Shown here: positions 54,139 through 64,000 of the stretch, in pieces
Position numbering within the stretch: position 1 is the first letter of the stretch
How the letters are laid out: the number at the start of each line of letters is the position of its first letter
The notes under the pieces: generated by a model
The model's input: only the letters and a program-made list of their open reading frames with translations
Told to the model about the DNA's origin: nothing
Database searches by the model: none
NCBI RefSeq assembly: GCF_000219625.1
Contig: NC_018207.1
Coordinates: 682,001-746,000, forward strand
Source of the DNA: Zymoseptoria tritici IPO323
Lineage: Eukaryota; Ascomycota; Dothideomycetes; Mycosphaerellales; Mycosphaerellaceae
Direction of reading: 5' to 3'
Length of the DNA: 64,000 nt
Program-made: the position numbers and the translations under genes

Positions 54139-56325
54139 ATGGCACCATTTCGCGGACGAGGTGGCCGAGGCGGCGGCTCGAGAGGCGGACGAGGTGGTCG
54201 TGGCGGCCGCGGTGGAAGAGGCGGGGCGAGAGGTGGGCCTCAAGCAAGCGGCAAGATTGCACGCAGTGGAATCAGGACTCGGAATGGGTACAAGAAGTTC
54301 GACAGCCAGCGAGTGAGAGACTTGGACGATAGTGGAGATGAAGTGGCGCAAGGAGAGGAGGAGGGTGAGGAGGAAGATCAGAATGATGACGATAGCGAGG
54401 AGGAAGTAGAGGTCAAACCCACGGTCAAGGCCTACAATGCTCTGCTGCAATCCTTCCATCAATCGGACAACTCAAGAGAACACAGGGCGAAGCGCCGAAA
54501 GATCAAGGACGATAGGGAAGACGTGATTGACGAACCTGGCATCGAACCAGATTTCGACGACTCCAGCAATACCGTCGCCGACGAGGATGAGGAAGCCGAT
54601 GAACACGAAGGAGCCGAGGACGACGAAGACGGCAATGATCCTTACGAAGCTCATTTTGCCAATCCAGACGATAACGAGCTGTCAAGGCGACTAAAGTCCG
54701 TGCAGGCAGGCGAATGGAGGACGGAGCAATATGTCATTGGCAAAGCTGCTCGAGTAGCAATCTCGATACCCAGTTGCATCGATGCCAATCCGCCGCGGAA
54801 ACACGCAAAAAGTGTAGCGGAATTGCCGCTGAAGGAGCGTCTGGCGAAGAACGCAACAGGCAAAGTCAGCGTCGACACTGAACTGGATCGCAACATTTCA
54901 TCGCTCATGTTCAGTTACAACGATCTGCTTGTTGCGAACAGAACGCCTAGCAATGCAGGCGAGCTGCGCAATATGGCATGTCTCCACGCGGTGAACCACG
55001 TCTTGAAAGGGCGGGACAAGGTCATTAAGAACAATGAACGTCTCCGACACGCTGCAGCCACCGACTCTCAACAAGACCTGGACTGTCGTGACCAAGGTTT
55101 CGTACGTCCGAAAGTTCTGATTCTGCTGGAGACTCGCCAAATGGCCGTTGCATACGCCAATGCAATTGTGGCTATGTTTGCTCCGGAGCAGCAAGAAAAT
55201 CGCAAACGGTTCGACGACGCATTTACCGCTCCGATCGACGAAGACAGCACCATGCCCGAGGACTACCAAGAGCTGTTCGCCGGGAATAATGACAACTCCT
55301 TTTTGACTGCATTGAAATTCACCCGGAAGACCCTCAAGTTCTATTCCGCATTCTATGCCTCCGACATCATCCTCGCTTCGCCATTGGGTCTGCGGCGAGT
55401 CGTGGAGCACGAAGATGTCAAGAAGCGAGACCACGACTTCTTGTCCTCGATCGAACTTGTGATCGCCGACCAGGTCGATGCGATGTGCCAACAGAACTGG
55501 ACGAATGTTACCACCGTCTTCAGCAATCTGAATCTCCCTCTCAAAGAGTCGCACGACTGCGACTTCTCCCGCGTGCGATCATGGTATCTGGACAACCATG
55601 CGAGCTCACTACGCCAGACGGTCCTTTTGACCGCCTATATCACTCCAGAGATACTCTCGCTTTATAACTCCCTGACGCCTATATCAGCGAAAGCGAGGAT
55701 TTCGCCCTTCCACTCCGGCGTCTTGACCACTGGATCCGCGCTAGGAATCAAGCAGACCTTCTCTCGGTTCCCTTCGCCGACACCCGCAGCAGATCCAGAT
55801 GCCCGTTTCAAATACTTCACGACTGCCATTCTGCCTTCTCTCATGCGACTTCCTCGACCGGCAGACAACGCGCCTGGCATCTTGGTCTTCATTCCCACAT
55901 ATTTCGACTTCCTACGAGTTCGAAACTTCTTCGCCACGTCACCGCTGACGGAGAACATCGCTTTTGGTGCTATTCATGATTACTCCGCTGTTTCCGACCA
56001 AAGACGAGCGAGGAGTCATTTCTTGAGTGGCAGATTCACCGTGCTGCTGTACACGCAGCGTGCCCACCACTTCTTCAGGCTGAAGATCCGAGGCGTCAAG
56101 CGGGTTGTCTTCTATGGATTGCCGGACGCTCCTGTGTATTATGATGAAGTGGCTGGTGGCTTTCTGGGCTCCAGTGTGAACGATGGCAAGATCGGTGCCG
56201 AGGAGGCGAAAGTCAGGAGTGTCTTCGGACGATGGGATGGTTTGAGGCTGGAACGAGTCGTAGGCACAGAGCGAGTCAAGGGCTTGCTCCAAGAAGGGGC
56301 GGGAGATACTTTCGATTTTGTGTAG
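54139..56325 (+). CDS. UTP25: Utp25 (U3 snoRNP-associated, DEAD-like)
   Basis: Single exon, 728 residues. The N-terminus is an RGG-box (RGRGGRGGGSRGGRGG...), followed by long acidic segments (EEEGEEEDQNDDDSEEE; about residues 75-170) and the conserved Utp25/DEF domain from about 230: TVKAYNALLQSF, LKFTRKTLKFYSAFYASDII, ASPLGLRRV, ELVIADQVDAMCQQNW, then FIPTYFDFLRVRNFF and AHHFFRLKIRGVKRVVFYGLPD. It resembles a DEAD-box helicase core with altered catalytic motifs (ADQVD in place of DEAD). Utp25 joins the SSU processome in the nucleolus and is needed for 18S rRNA maturation. The RGG N-terminus is not in yeast Utp25 and may add RNA affinity. Confidence 0.95.
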   Translation: MAPFRGRGGRGGGSRGGRGGRGGRGGRGGARGGPQASGKIARSGIRTRNGYKKFDSQRVRDLDDSGDEVAQGEEEGEEEDQNDDDSEEEVEVKPTVKAYNALLQSFHQSDNSREHRAKRRKIKDDREDVIDEPGIEPDFDDSSNTVADEDEEADEHEGAEDDEDGNDPYEAHFANPDDNELSRRLKSVQAGEWRTEQYVIGKAARVAISIPSCIDANPPRKHAKSVAELPLKERLAKNATGKVSVDTELDRNISSLMFSYNDLLVANRTPSNAGELRNMACLHAVNHVLKGRDKVIKNNERLRHAAATDSQQDLDCRDQGFVRPKVLILLETRQMAVAYANAIVAMFAPEQQENRKRFDDAFTAPIDEDSTMPEDYQELFAGNNDNSFLTALKFTRKTLKFYSAFYASDIILASPLGLRRVVEHEDVKKRDHDFLSSIELVIADQVDAMCQQNWTNVTTVFSNLNLPLKESHDCDFSRVRSWYLDNHASSLRQTVLLTAYITPEILSLYNSLTPISAKARISPFHSGVLTTGSALGIKQTFSRFPSPTPAADPDARFKYFTTAILPSLMRLPRPADNAPGILVFIPTYFDFLRVRNFFATSPLTENIAFGAIHDYSAVSDQRRARSHFLSGRFTVLLYTQRAHHFFRLKIRGVKRVVFYGLPDAPVYYDEVAGGFLGSSVNDGKIGAEEAKVRSVFGRWDGLRLERVVGTERVKGLLQEGAGDTFDFV

Positions 56326-57089
56326 AGCTGCCAGCATGGAACGAAGGTTTTGGATAACATGCCTTTCTCTGAGTGGGTTTTCTTGCAAACCCCTTCACGA
56401 TCATTTTAGCAGGTCGTCTTCGTTGCGGTGCAGGCAAATTGACAGACCGCTGTGAATACGTTTTGCCGATTTTCAGGAACGAGGAGGTAGGATGAGGAAA
56501 TGCGAGCACTGGTGATGGAGGAGATTAAAGAGGCGGGAGAGCTGGAGCGTTTCGAAATAGTGCTGCCGACTGCGTGCGATTATATGTATGACTGACTACC
56601 TATGAACATCAATTGGCTTACGTGGCCGTACTTGCACGGTAACATGCCTGCTTATATAGCGTACAGATCCTTTGGCAAGCCAGCTTGTATAGCCGTACCA
56701 GTACGCTGGCCTGCTCGTCTCCATACCCGTACATGTACGGTCCGCGGACGACTTCTTAGCCGCACGTGAACCCGGATAGATAACGTTCCTGGATGGACTA
56801 CTATTCCTGTCAACTATCAACAGACGCCCCATTGATACCGCACACCCGGCATGGACACTTCGCCTTCCGGGAATGTCCTTAACGCATCATGTCTGGTCTC
56901 GTACGCTCCAATCGACACCATCCAGCCTACACATATACTAAACAGTTCGAGGATGATCAGGAGAGGACAAGCACTCCTTCTCGTTCCCGGTAAGCTATCG
57001 AGCGGAAAAATAAAGCGCGAACCTAATGCTGCGGCTGCGGCGGCAATCACACCATCTCCTGCTGCTGGACCGTAGGTTGCTTGCTGTTC
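56326..57089. other. Intergenic
   Basis: No supported gene. The 3' flank of UTP25, then AT-variable sequence leading into the minisatellite. Confidence 0.5.
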
Positions 57090-57350
57090 GTCTTAAGCTT
57101 CTCCTGCGGCGGCAAGTACACCGTCTCCTGCTGCTAGATCGTGGGTGTCTTGCTCGTCGTCTTGAGCTTCTCCTGCTCTGCCTCCTTGCGCTTGCGTACC
57201 TCCTCGTCGTTCTGAGCTTCTCCTGCTCTGCGCCGCGGGTTGTTTGCTCGTCGTCTTGAGCTTCTCCTGCTCTGCCTCGTTGCGCTTGCGTACCTCCTCG
57301 TCAGCTTGAGCTTCTCTTTCTCTGCCTCGTTGCGCTTGCGTATTGATCTG
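57090..57350. repeat. Degenerate minisatellite, same family as at 63.4 kb
   Basis: Irregular copies of a unit containing AGCTTCTCCTGCTCTGCCTC, GTTGCGCTTGCGTA and CCTCCTCGTC. Copies are partial or interrupted (for example GCGCCGCGGGTTGTTTGC at 57230). The same unit forms a regular 50-bp array at 63382-63720. Apparent Lys/Arg/Glu-rich ORFs on the minus strand are repeat translations. Confidence 0.75.
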
Positions 57351-57390
57351 ACCTGTATCCAGACTCTCCATCCCACATCAATAATGTCCA

Positions 57391-60300
57391 TCACCTCTTT
57401 CCAATGTCCACAGCCTTCGTCCCCTCCGGCACCTCCAACCACTTATCAACACACGCCTGCGAGTCGAAATTCGGTACACATCCCTCCTCGTCCGCGCGAT
57501 GATGACCCGTCAAGTCTCCCGTACGACAATACTTCGGCTTGACCATCGAATCCGGATTCGTCCGAAGCTTCAATTTCATCGCCATGAATTTCCCGTACTC
57601 GGTGGTGCATTCCTTGGGCATCATGACTGGGCAGGCAAATCCGGGTACAAGGACGGTGGTGTAGCCCGGACTGGGAGCCTTGGTGGGGGAGATGCAGGTC
57701 GATGCAGGGGATTCGGGCATGCCGGGGATGAGGAGAGTGGGGTGCCAGATCGGGAGGGACGTTGCTGTCGACGGGTGGTGCTTTTGGGCGGTCACAGCTG
57801 CTGCGGTCATAAGGTGGACGGCGGTGTTGGGTTCGCGCTTTTGTGCTGGAAGGGCGGATGAGGCTGTGAACTGTGCGGGGATAGTCGTTATAGTAGGCGT
57901 GCGTGCGTGCAGAGTGCCGCTCGAGCTTTCAGGAGTTTCGCACGGCTGCTGCAGAGTCCTCATCGTCTTTGCCGTGCTGTCCCAGATGGAAGTGAAGAAC
58001 GACGGCCGAGGGCAATGCGGCTCGTCTTTCAGGTACTCGACAGCATCGTAGATGGTCTGACCGACGAGTACGCCCATCGCCACGATGCCGAGCCACGGCT
58101 CGACAACAGCTGCGATCGCGAGCGCGCCTCTGCTCAACCATGCCACCGAGTCTACGGCCGTGATTATTCCGGCTCTAACCGCGACCGCTGCTGCGTCTTC
58201 GATTTTTATGATGCGAGATACTGGCCTGACAGCGGCTTGGAGCTCCTCGACGACGAAGGGTTTGGGAATGAGTGCTTCTCCTTCGACGACTGGTCCTGGA
58301 TGTACGGGTGCAACCAGCTCGGCTGGCTCGATCTTTGCTAGCGGCATGAGGTCAGCGGCTGGGGGGTCGACTGCTGGAGGAGGAGGAGGAGGCGGTGGCC
58401 GCGGAATCTGTTCAGGACCGGCTGGCGGTTGGCCTCCTGGGGCGGGAGGAGGAGGAGGTGGAGGAGGAATCGGATCGGGAACTGTTGGTGGCCTGATTGG
58501 GGCTTGAGGCTCCCACGGCTTGGGACGCGGCTTGACCCCAGGTTCATCAGGCTTGCCGGGAGTCTTCGGATCGCTCTGCGGTTCGACATTATCAGTTGGT
58601 GGAGCACCATCCTGCTTTGGCGCTGGTGGAGGCCAATCATTGTCAGGGTCTATTGGTTGCGGCGGGGCATTTGAAGGCGGCTCCTCGATCGGTCCTTGTT
58701 TCGGTGGAGTGGCAGGTTCAACATTGCCTGGCTTGGGGTCCTCGGGACTTGGGACTTTTGGCGGCTCCTCGATCGGTCCTTGTTTCGGTGGAGTGGCAGG
58801 TTCAACATTGCCTAGCTTGGGGTCCTCGGGACTTGGGACTTTTGGCGGCTCCTCGATGGGTCCTTCTTTCGGTGGAGTAGCAGGATCAAGCTTTCCTGGC
58901 GTTGGGTCCCCGGGACTTGGGTCTTTTGGCGGCTCCTTTGGACTCCCTTCAGGCTTTGGAGAAACGTCCTCCTTCGGCGGAGATGGTGTGGTTTCTTGCT
59001 CAGATGGCGGGACCTCTGGTTTGACATTGTGAATCTGCAGTTTAGTAGAGTCCGCAACCGGCGTCGTAACCGTGTCCAGCGTGATGGGATCTTTGACGCC
59101 ATGAGCGGCTGCTCCCTCCACGGGTTGTGTACGCAAGACAGGGTTGCCCGCACTGTCCACAGAAGTGCCAGCCGAGCTTTTGGCGACGTCTGTTCCAAGG
59201 TCCCTCCGTGCTTGCACTGCAGAGCCGTCAGATCCGCTCACTCTGTTGTCCCGGAACCCGTAACCGTCTCCTGGCGCCGCTGGTCCATCCAAAGGATGAA
59301 ACATGCCCGGTCTCGTGTCCAATTGCCAGTGTTTATGAGGGCCTGCATTTGGGATGCCCGCGTCTGCGCGCGCTTTGACAACCATGCTTGCGCGCGATTC
59401 TGCCATCGAGTCGTAATTCGTAGGTCTAACCACTGTTGCAAAACTGGAGAGTGTGGGCTGAACGGTCTTTGTATCGACGAAGCCCCTCTTAGCTTGTTTT
59501 TGTTTTGAAGTGACAAAACCAGCCCACTGCCCAGAGCTCGTCAATTGTAACATTCCCGGTTGCGGCTGACGAGATAAACGCAGACCGTGAGTGGGTGACC
59601 AGAACTGGCGATAACCTTGAGCTCTAAGGCCTGGAGTCATGGATGCCGTTCGATTTGAGTCCGGAAGCAATGTCGGGTGTTGGATACGTCCTTGTCCATT
59701 GTAATGCTCTGTGTAGTACATGCCTTCAGTGTCAGGATCGAGTTCGTCTGCCGTTGCTGCCAGTGCTTGAGTTTCCTCCACGAAATTTGCGACTTCATGA
59801 TCTGCAATAGATTTCCAATCCTGTGGCAAGGACTTTTCAATCTGGATACCTTGCCATATGTCACCACGGACGTTTTGGCTGCCATTCATGCTCCGAGAAA
59901 GCGCTAACCTCAAGAAGTTGTGTTCTTCGAGTACCTCGCTCAACGCGCGGTAGAAGATGGCAGTCTTCTGTAATTTTGCGGGATGCATAGCACATAGATA
60001 TTCATGGCTGATACACATGCCATCGCGGAAAACCGATTCCAGAAAGACTCCAGAGCCAGCAACGGGGGTATCGCTCGCATCCCGAATTCTTTTTAGCCGA
60101 GCATTTTCTTTCGAAGCTTTGTCGATTGCGGCTTCCATTCTTGCCCTATCAATCTTCGAGTTATCCCTCATGGTGGCCAGAAGCGCTATTTCCTGACCAG
60201 TCTTGGTATCGTATGTCCCCTTGGCAAAGTCAGAGCCCAGACTGATAAGCAAGGCCTGAAGGTAGGCGTTCAGGACCGTCTTTTGGCCTTGGACGTTGAC

Positions 60301-60702
60301 ATGTTCAGCAAAACAGAAATCGTCGCATCGCTCGTCGAAAGGAAAGCGACCGGCAAATACAACTTTCTGGACAGAAGCGTCAGCAACTCCTTGAAGAGCA
60401 AGGTAGCTGTCCCAGTCGGAGAGAGTGCGACTCGATGCGTCAACGCTGTTCTCCAGAGGCTGGAGAGAAGCCCTCTCAGCGAATGGGAACAGAAGCTGGT
60501 ACAGTATGTTCTGCTGATCATTCCAAGTGAACTCCAATGTCGCATCTCTGCTGGTAAGGTCCGCTCCCATTGGAGTTTTCTGGGAGATCCATGCTGCCAA
60601 TTGACCGAGCTTGGTAGTGGTGACACCGCTCAATGGAGAGCCGAAGGTTCCTGTCGTGGTGAAGAGGAGACACAAGAGTCCCTTGAAAGTGTGGAACTTC
60701 AT
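57391..60702 (-). CDS. Large secreted proline-rich protein, unknown function
   Basis: Single exon, 1103 residues. Residues 1-21 form a signal peptide (MKFHTFKGLLCLLFTTTGTFG). An N-terminal domain of about 400 residues contains FDERCDDFCFAEH and GMCISHEYLCAMHP segments and is mostly helical. The middle (about 500-780) is low-complexity Pro/Glu/Lys with a 28-residue repeat in about three copies, then a PPPPPPPAPGG-type run. A hydrophobic Ala/Val-rich stretch follows (about 820-880) before a Cys-containing C-terminus with QACVDKW near the end. No family recognised; wall- or surface-associated function is inference from secretion and proline content. No introns. Several KR pairs are present but no regular Kex2-repeat pattern. 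Confidence 0.8.
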   Translation of the reverse strand: MKFHTFKGLLCLLFTTTGTFGSPLSGVTTTKLGQLAAWISQKTPMGADLTSRDATLEFTWNDQQNILYQLLFPFAERASLQPLENSVDASSRTLSDWDSYLALQGVADASVQKVVFAGRFPFDERCDDFCFAEHVNVQGQKTVLNAYLQALLISLGSDFAKGTYDTKTGQEIALLATMRDNSKIDRARMEAAIDKASKENARLKRIRDASDTPVAGSGVFLESVFRDGMCISHEYLCAMHPAKLQKTAIFYRALSEVLEEHNFLRLALSRSMNGSQNVRGDIWQGIQIEKSLPQDWKSIADHEVANFVEETQALAATADELDPDTEGMYYTEHYNGQGRIQHPTLLPDSNRTASMTPGLRAQGYRQFWSPTHGLRLSRQPQPGMLQLTSSGQWAGFVTSKQKQAKRGFVDTKTVQPTLSSFATVVRPTNYDSMAESRASMVVKARADAGIPNAGPHKHWQLDTRPGMFHPLDGPAAPGDGYGFRDNRVSGSDGSAVQARRDLGTDVAKSSAGTSVDSAGNPVLRTQPVEGAAAHGVKDPITLDTVTTPVADSTKLQIHNVKPEVPPSEQETTPSPPKEDVSPKPEGSPKEPPKDPSPGDPTPGKLDPATPPKEGPIEEPPKVPSPEDPKLGNVEPATPPKQGPIEEPPKVPSPEDPKPGNVEPATPPKQGPIEEPPSNAPPQPIDPDNDWPPPAPKQDGAPPTDNVEPQSDPKTPGKPDEPGVKPRPKPWEPQAPIRPPTVPDPIPPPPPPPPAPGGQPPAGPEQIPRPPPPPPPPAVDPPAADLMPLAKIEPAELVAPVHPGPVVEGEALIPKPFVVEELQAAVRPVSRIIKIEDAAAVAVRAGIITAVDSVAWLSRGALAIAAVVEPWLGIVAMGVLVGQTIYDAVEYLKDEPHCPRPSFFTSIWDSTAKTMRTLQQPCETPESSSGTLHARTPTITTIPAQFTASSALPAQKREPNTAVHLMTAAAVTAQKHHPSTATSLPIWHPTLLIPGMPESPASTCISPTKAPSPGYTTVLVPGFACPVMMPKECTTEYGKFMAMKLKLRTNPDSMVKPKYCRTGDLTGHHRADEEGCVPNFDSQACVDKWLEVPEGTKAVDIGKR
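58681..58935. repeat. 84-bp in-frame tandem repeat within the proline-rich gene
   Basis: The unit starting CTCCTCGATCGGTCC recurs at 58681, 58765 and 58849, period exactly 84 bp (28 codons), with a degenerate fourth copy near 58932. On the minus strand it encodes EEPPKVPSPEDPK-type units. Confidence 0.9.
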
Positions 60703-62121
60703 CGTGCTGTTGGAGCCAGCAATGTTCTTCTGAAGGCAGTCGTGTCAATCTGCAGACGTGAGGGTCAAGTTGTCAAGCTGTATGACATGTCCATGGACTA
60801 TGTGCTCTGCTAGGTGCATTTAGTACCGAAGCTTCGACAGACTCCATTGTCCAATCAACGGTCTGACGAGAGAATGAGGCACCTGCGATGATTCGGCTTC
60901 AGTGTACGATCTGCTAAGCTAGGTGGTGTCTAGAACGCGTTAGTCGAGCGGACCACGGCACCAGCCTTATGTTGAGTGGACTCACCTCCGATCTCCCACT
61001 TAAACTGCGCAATCTCAGCCAATCGAGCGGAATTGTCCGGTGAAAGATGCGCGAGAAGACAGGGAGTCGTAAGCTAAAATCAGGGTTCTGAAAGTCGACA
61101 GAGCTCTGCAATGTATCTCGGCACTGTCGTCAGGACTGAAATGGACGCAGAGACCTTAAGTGGCTTGAATTGTGCAGTCTGTGTGGGAGAATGGATGCAC
61201 CTACATCCTCTCACAGGTTCGATCCTCTTTATTGACTCTCATGGTTGAAACGGAAGTCGATTAGGATGGGATCTGCCGTCTGAGGCCCTATGCCGTGGCG
61301 CCGTCCACAATAGTGATGACAGAATCTCCATTCGTTGCGGAAGAGGTGTCGATATCTAGGGAGGATGGTGAATCGACGGATCGACGGATCGACGGATCGA
61401 CGGATCGACGGATCATGGCACGTCCTCTTGGGGCAGAAAGAGCCTCAAGGCGGCGGCGCAGTGACATTTGTTTCCACTTCTCGTGAAGCCAATCGATTGA
61501 CCCATTTGCCATCGAGCCAGGCATTCGAAGGAGATGGGGCCATCGCAAATCATGTCGGACGGCACCAGGAACTACCAATTCCCAGGTAAGCAGAAATCCG
61601 GCTGGAGTTACGGCAAGTGCTGTGCTGGAGCAATGCTCGCGCGAAGTCAGAGGACAGCTGGAAGGGAGGAAGTGACGTTGTGGGCTCCGTTTCTTGGCAT
61701 TCACTACCATGGACGACCGCATCTAAACCACTCTCCTGATTCGCACCATCTTGTCTCTTGTTTACTGTCATTAATGTTCATCATCGATCTGTCAGACTAT
61801 GTCGTCTACTTGGCATCGCATCGCAGACCATAATCCGCTATCGCTCATTTAAGGCATGTGTGTCGCGATTCTACACGCCATGGCCGAAAGAGGTCAACAT
61901 ACACCTTGGGCACTCTCAGACGTACTTGCAAATGGAAGGGAGAGGCGACTTCCACGCTGCTAGATCGCAAGGTCGTGTTGATTTGGGGCATCACTATGAC
62001 AGGAAGCACATTCGAACAGCTTGAACTGCTCCACCTTCACGGCAAGGCAGAGTATATATATATCATTTCCTTCTGCTGTTTGTCTGTTTCCTTCAAGCAC
62101 TTCAAACATCAATCGTTCGCA
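60703..62121. other. Intergenic, 1.4 kb
   Basis: Promoter of the large secreted protein on the left and of the small secreted protein on the right, where a TATATATATA tract at about 62050 may act as TATA element. ORFs inside show no family resemblance. Confidence 0.5.
61373..61412. repeat. Octanucleotide microsatellite (TCGACGGA)x5
   Basis: Five perfect copies of an 8-bp unit in tandem. Non-coding. Confidence 0.95.
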
Positions 62122-62989
62122 ATGCGCTTTCCTGAGATCGTTGCTCTCACGTCCGCGTTGGCCCTGGTCGCGGCCGCTCCGGCCGACCTCTCGCCACAGA
62201 CCGCTGGAACCATCGAACCCCGAGTTGATGCGAGCTCTGGCTTGACCAACAGCGACAAATCCAGCGGCAAAGACCTCTTTGCTCGCGAGAACATGCTCGG
62301 CATGTCTGATGAGGCTGCAATCGCTGCGGACGAGGCGGCCGCAGATGCCGAAGCGGCAAGCGCCGAGGACGCAGACGATGATTGGGATGGCGACAGCCCT
62401 CATTGGGACGATCCAGGCAAGGACAATATTGATCCCTTCGACCATTGCGTCAAAGGTGAAGTTGGTTGCCACCAAAAAGATGCGTGGGTTGGGTACGTTT
62501 TCGGCATACTGCCGATCATGCGTGCTCTGATCAAACACAAGAAGGATAGGCTCAATCTACGCCGCTACGATGTCAGTATTGGTCCTCTTGTTCACGCGTC
62601 TAGCACGGATGCTGACTGCCGCATAGATGTCGTGTTTCAGTGGGCAGAAGGGCGACCAGATCAGCAAAACCGACTACCTCGAAAAGCACAAGTGTAAGAA
62701 CTGGAAGAAGGGCCACGACGGAGATATGGCTATCAACTTCATTCTGCCAGCAAACAAGGCATTCAACCACTGTGATCTCAAGTTGTACGCCCAACACGAT
62801 TGCCATGGAGAGCCCTTTGAAAGTCAGTATCACTTCGCATTCTTTGAGACTACTGCTAACCAGAGCCTAGTCATCTATGGCATGGACGATGGCCACGGCA
62901 ATGTCTCGACTCAGACATACAACGCTCAGAGCCATTGCATCGAGGCCACCGGCATGAAGTCCTTCTATATCGGGGATTGCTCGTCTTGA
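62122..62989 (+). CDS. Small secreted protein with 8 cysteines, hypothetical
   Basis: Exons 62122..62571, 62627..62822 and 62871..62989 give 254 residues. Introns are 55 and 48 nt, both with GTCAGT donors; the second has a clear TGCTAAC branch site and would also be open if retained (16 extra residues). The signal peptide is about 1-19. A propeptide-like, acidic, Ala/Asp-rich region (about 20-100, AADEAAADAEAASAEDADDD) precedes a cysteine-containing domain (FDHCVKGEVGC, MSCFSGQKGD, HKCKNWKKGHDGDM, NHCDLKLYAQHDC, and a C-terminal IGDCSS). I recognise no family. A TATA-like tract lies about 70 bp upstream. Layout with an acidic pro-region before a Cys-rich domain is seen in secreted fungal proteins, including some effectors; role unknown. 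Confidence 0.75.
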
Positions 62990-63381
62990 GGAGACGGTGT
63001 TCCCCACGAACGAGAGTTTATACCACACGGCAACATGCAATACAATATCTGTACACTTGATGAAAGCGACTACCATGCTTGCCGATTGTTCGAATGAACA
63101 TGCCCGCTCCGCGAGGGAGGCGCACCTGCCCGCCCATTGAGCATGTCCTGCCAGTGATCCTGACAGTGTACCTGTACGCCTATCTGATCATCCTGGCAAG
63201 TGACCTACGCCGGCCTGCTGACTTAGCCATCCGCCTGCTGGGCCATCCTGCTAAGTTACCTGCACGACTACCTACTGGCTAAACCGCACGCCTGTTCGCA
63301 CTACTTTCGACGTGTCCTGCCGCCAACTTGCCAGCAGACCACGTGCCCAAACTCTTTTGGAGTCAGCAAGGTACCTACCTA
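62990..63381. other. Intergenic between small secreted gene and minisatellite
   Basis: No gene seen. Pyrimidine-rich GCCTGCT/TACCTG motifs recur at 63100-63290 but do not form a regular repeat. Confidence 0.5.
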
Positions 63382-63720
63382 GTCGTCTTGAGCTTCTCCT
63401 GCTCTGCCTCGTTGCGCTTGCGTATCTCCTCGTCGACTTGAGCTTCTCGTGCTCTGCCTCGTTGCGCTTGCGTACCTCCTCGTTCACGTAAGCTTCTCCT
63501 GCTCTGCCTCGTTGCGCTTGCGTACCTCCTCGTCGACTTAAGCTTCTCGTGCTCTGCCTCGTTGCGCTTGCGTACCTCCTCGTTCACGTGAGCTTCTCCT
63601 GCTCTGCCTTGTTGCGCTTGCGTACCTCCTCGTCGACTTAAGCTTCTCGTGCTCTGCCTCGTTGCGCTTGCGTACCTCCTCGTCGACTTAAGCTTCTCGT
63701 GCTCTGCCTCGTTGCGCTTA
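63382..63720. repeat. 50-bp minisatellite, about seven copies
   Basis: CTCTGCCTC(G/T) recurs at 63402, 63452, 63502, 63552, 63602, 63652 and 63702, period exactly 50 bp. Units alternate in two variants (CGTCGACTTAAGCTTCTCGT and CGTTCACGT(A/G)AGCTTCTCCT). Since 50 is not a multiple of three, the long open frame on the minus strand cycles through reading frames and is not a protein gene. Confidence 0.95.
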
Positions 63721-64000
63721 CCTACCACCTCGTCTAGCTAAGCTAATGTAGCTGGCAGGGTATTTAGTACAGGACTTCGTTATCAACCCGCGAATTCGGT
63801 GGGCTTGGTAGAATGGCATCTTGTTGAATCAGATTGGCAACTGATTGCGTTGGATCTATTGGAAGAAGGCTGTCCTCGGCATTGGATGAATTGGACCCGA
63901 GCCAGCCTACGATCCAGTCCAACGCTGGGAATGTTTCCGATAAGCGCCAATAAACACATCCTCAATGGCACGTCAACGAGCTCACCGGTCGATGCGAAGA
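63721..64000. other. Window end, no gene seen
   Basis: A 62-codon minus-strand ORF is present but unsupported. The window ends here, so a gene could continue outside. Confidence 0.4.

Noticed and set aside
61190..61240. tRNA-like T-loop GGTTCGATCC
   Set aside because: No matching A box, acceptor stem or anticodon arm could be folded around it.
63382..63720. Possible CRISPR array because of regular 50-bp spacing
   Set aside because: Units are contiguous with no unique spacers, and the DNA is eukaryotic.
63375..63728. 117-codon ORF of Lys/Arg/Glu-rich repeats on the minus strand
   Set aside because: It is the translation of a 50-bp minisatellite; the period is not a multiple of three and no start context or family supports it.

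Overview
The window looks like nuclear DNA of a filamentous ascomycete (Pezizomycotina, most likely Dothideomycetes; the class is inference). The reasons are short 37-130 nt introns with GTAAGT-type donors and CTAAC/CTGAC branch sites, RIP-type repeat decay, a HET gene, a full-size PDR transporter, many small secreted cysteine-rich proteins, and conserved single-copy fungal genes. No tRNA, rRNA, CRISPR or bacterial operon structure was seen.

Layout. 1-2.8 kb and 7.7-10.0 kb are repeats in which CpA/TpG has largely become TpA while CpG is kept, the classic RIP signature; the second still reads as a Tc1/mariner-type transposase on the minus strand. Between and beside them lie small secreted proteins (4.1, 10.5 kb) and an MFS pump gene broken by three frame slips (4.7-6.9 kb). 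From 11.5 to 20.4 kb is the most interesting block: an alpha/beta hydrolase, a 100-residue secreted precursor carrying two near-identical Kex2-type (KR) peptide repeats, a FAS1-domain protein, two divergently transcribed UstYa-like (DUF3328) proteins and a cis-CaaD-like tautomerase. Together these suggest an uncharacterised fungal RiPP (dikaritin-like cyclopeptide) biosynthetic locus. A HET-domain gene, a sedolisin (S53) peptidase gene with unusual splicing, a CorA-like transporter and a 1499-residue PDR ABC transporter follow (20.6-34.7 kb).

From 36 kb on the content is mostly conserved housekeeping: a Tcp11/SOK1 protein, an acidic nuclear-type protein, a sphingolipid delta-4 desaturase, a Bmt5-like rRNA methyltransferase, a long secreted tyrosinase, a zinc alcohol dehydrogenase, and eIF3f head-to-head with Utp25. 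The right end (57-64 kb) holds a large secreted proline-rich protein of unknown function and a small secreted protein, bracketed by two arrays of the same minisatellite family.

How the parts may work together (inference): the precursor would enter the secretory pathway, be cut at KR by Kex2, and its Tyr-containing cores be oxidatively cyclised by the two UstYa-like proteins; the hydrolase, tautomerase, a peptidase and a transporter are candidate accessory functions. The MFS pump nearest the cluster is broken, so export, if any, would have to use another carrier such as the ABC transporter. Gene models with introns were spliced by eye; where all exons kept frame and matched a family length, confidence is high.
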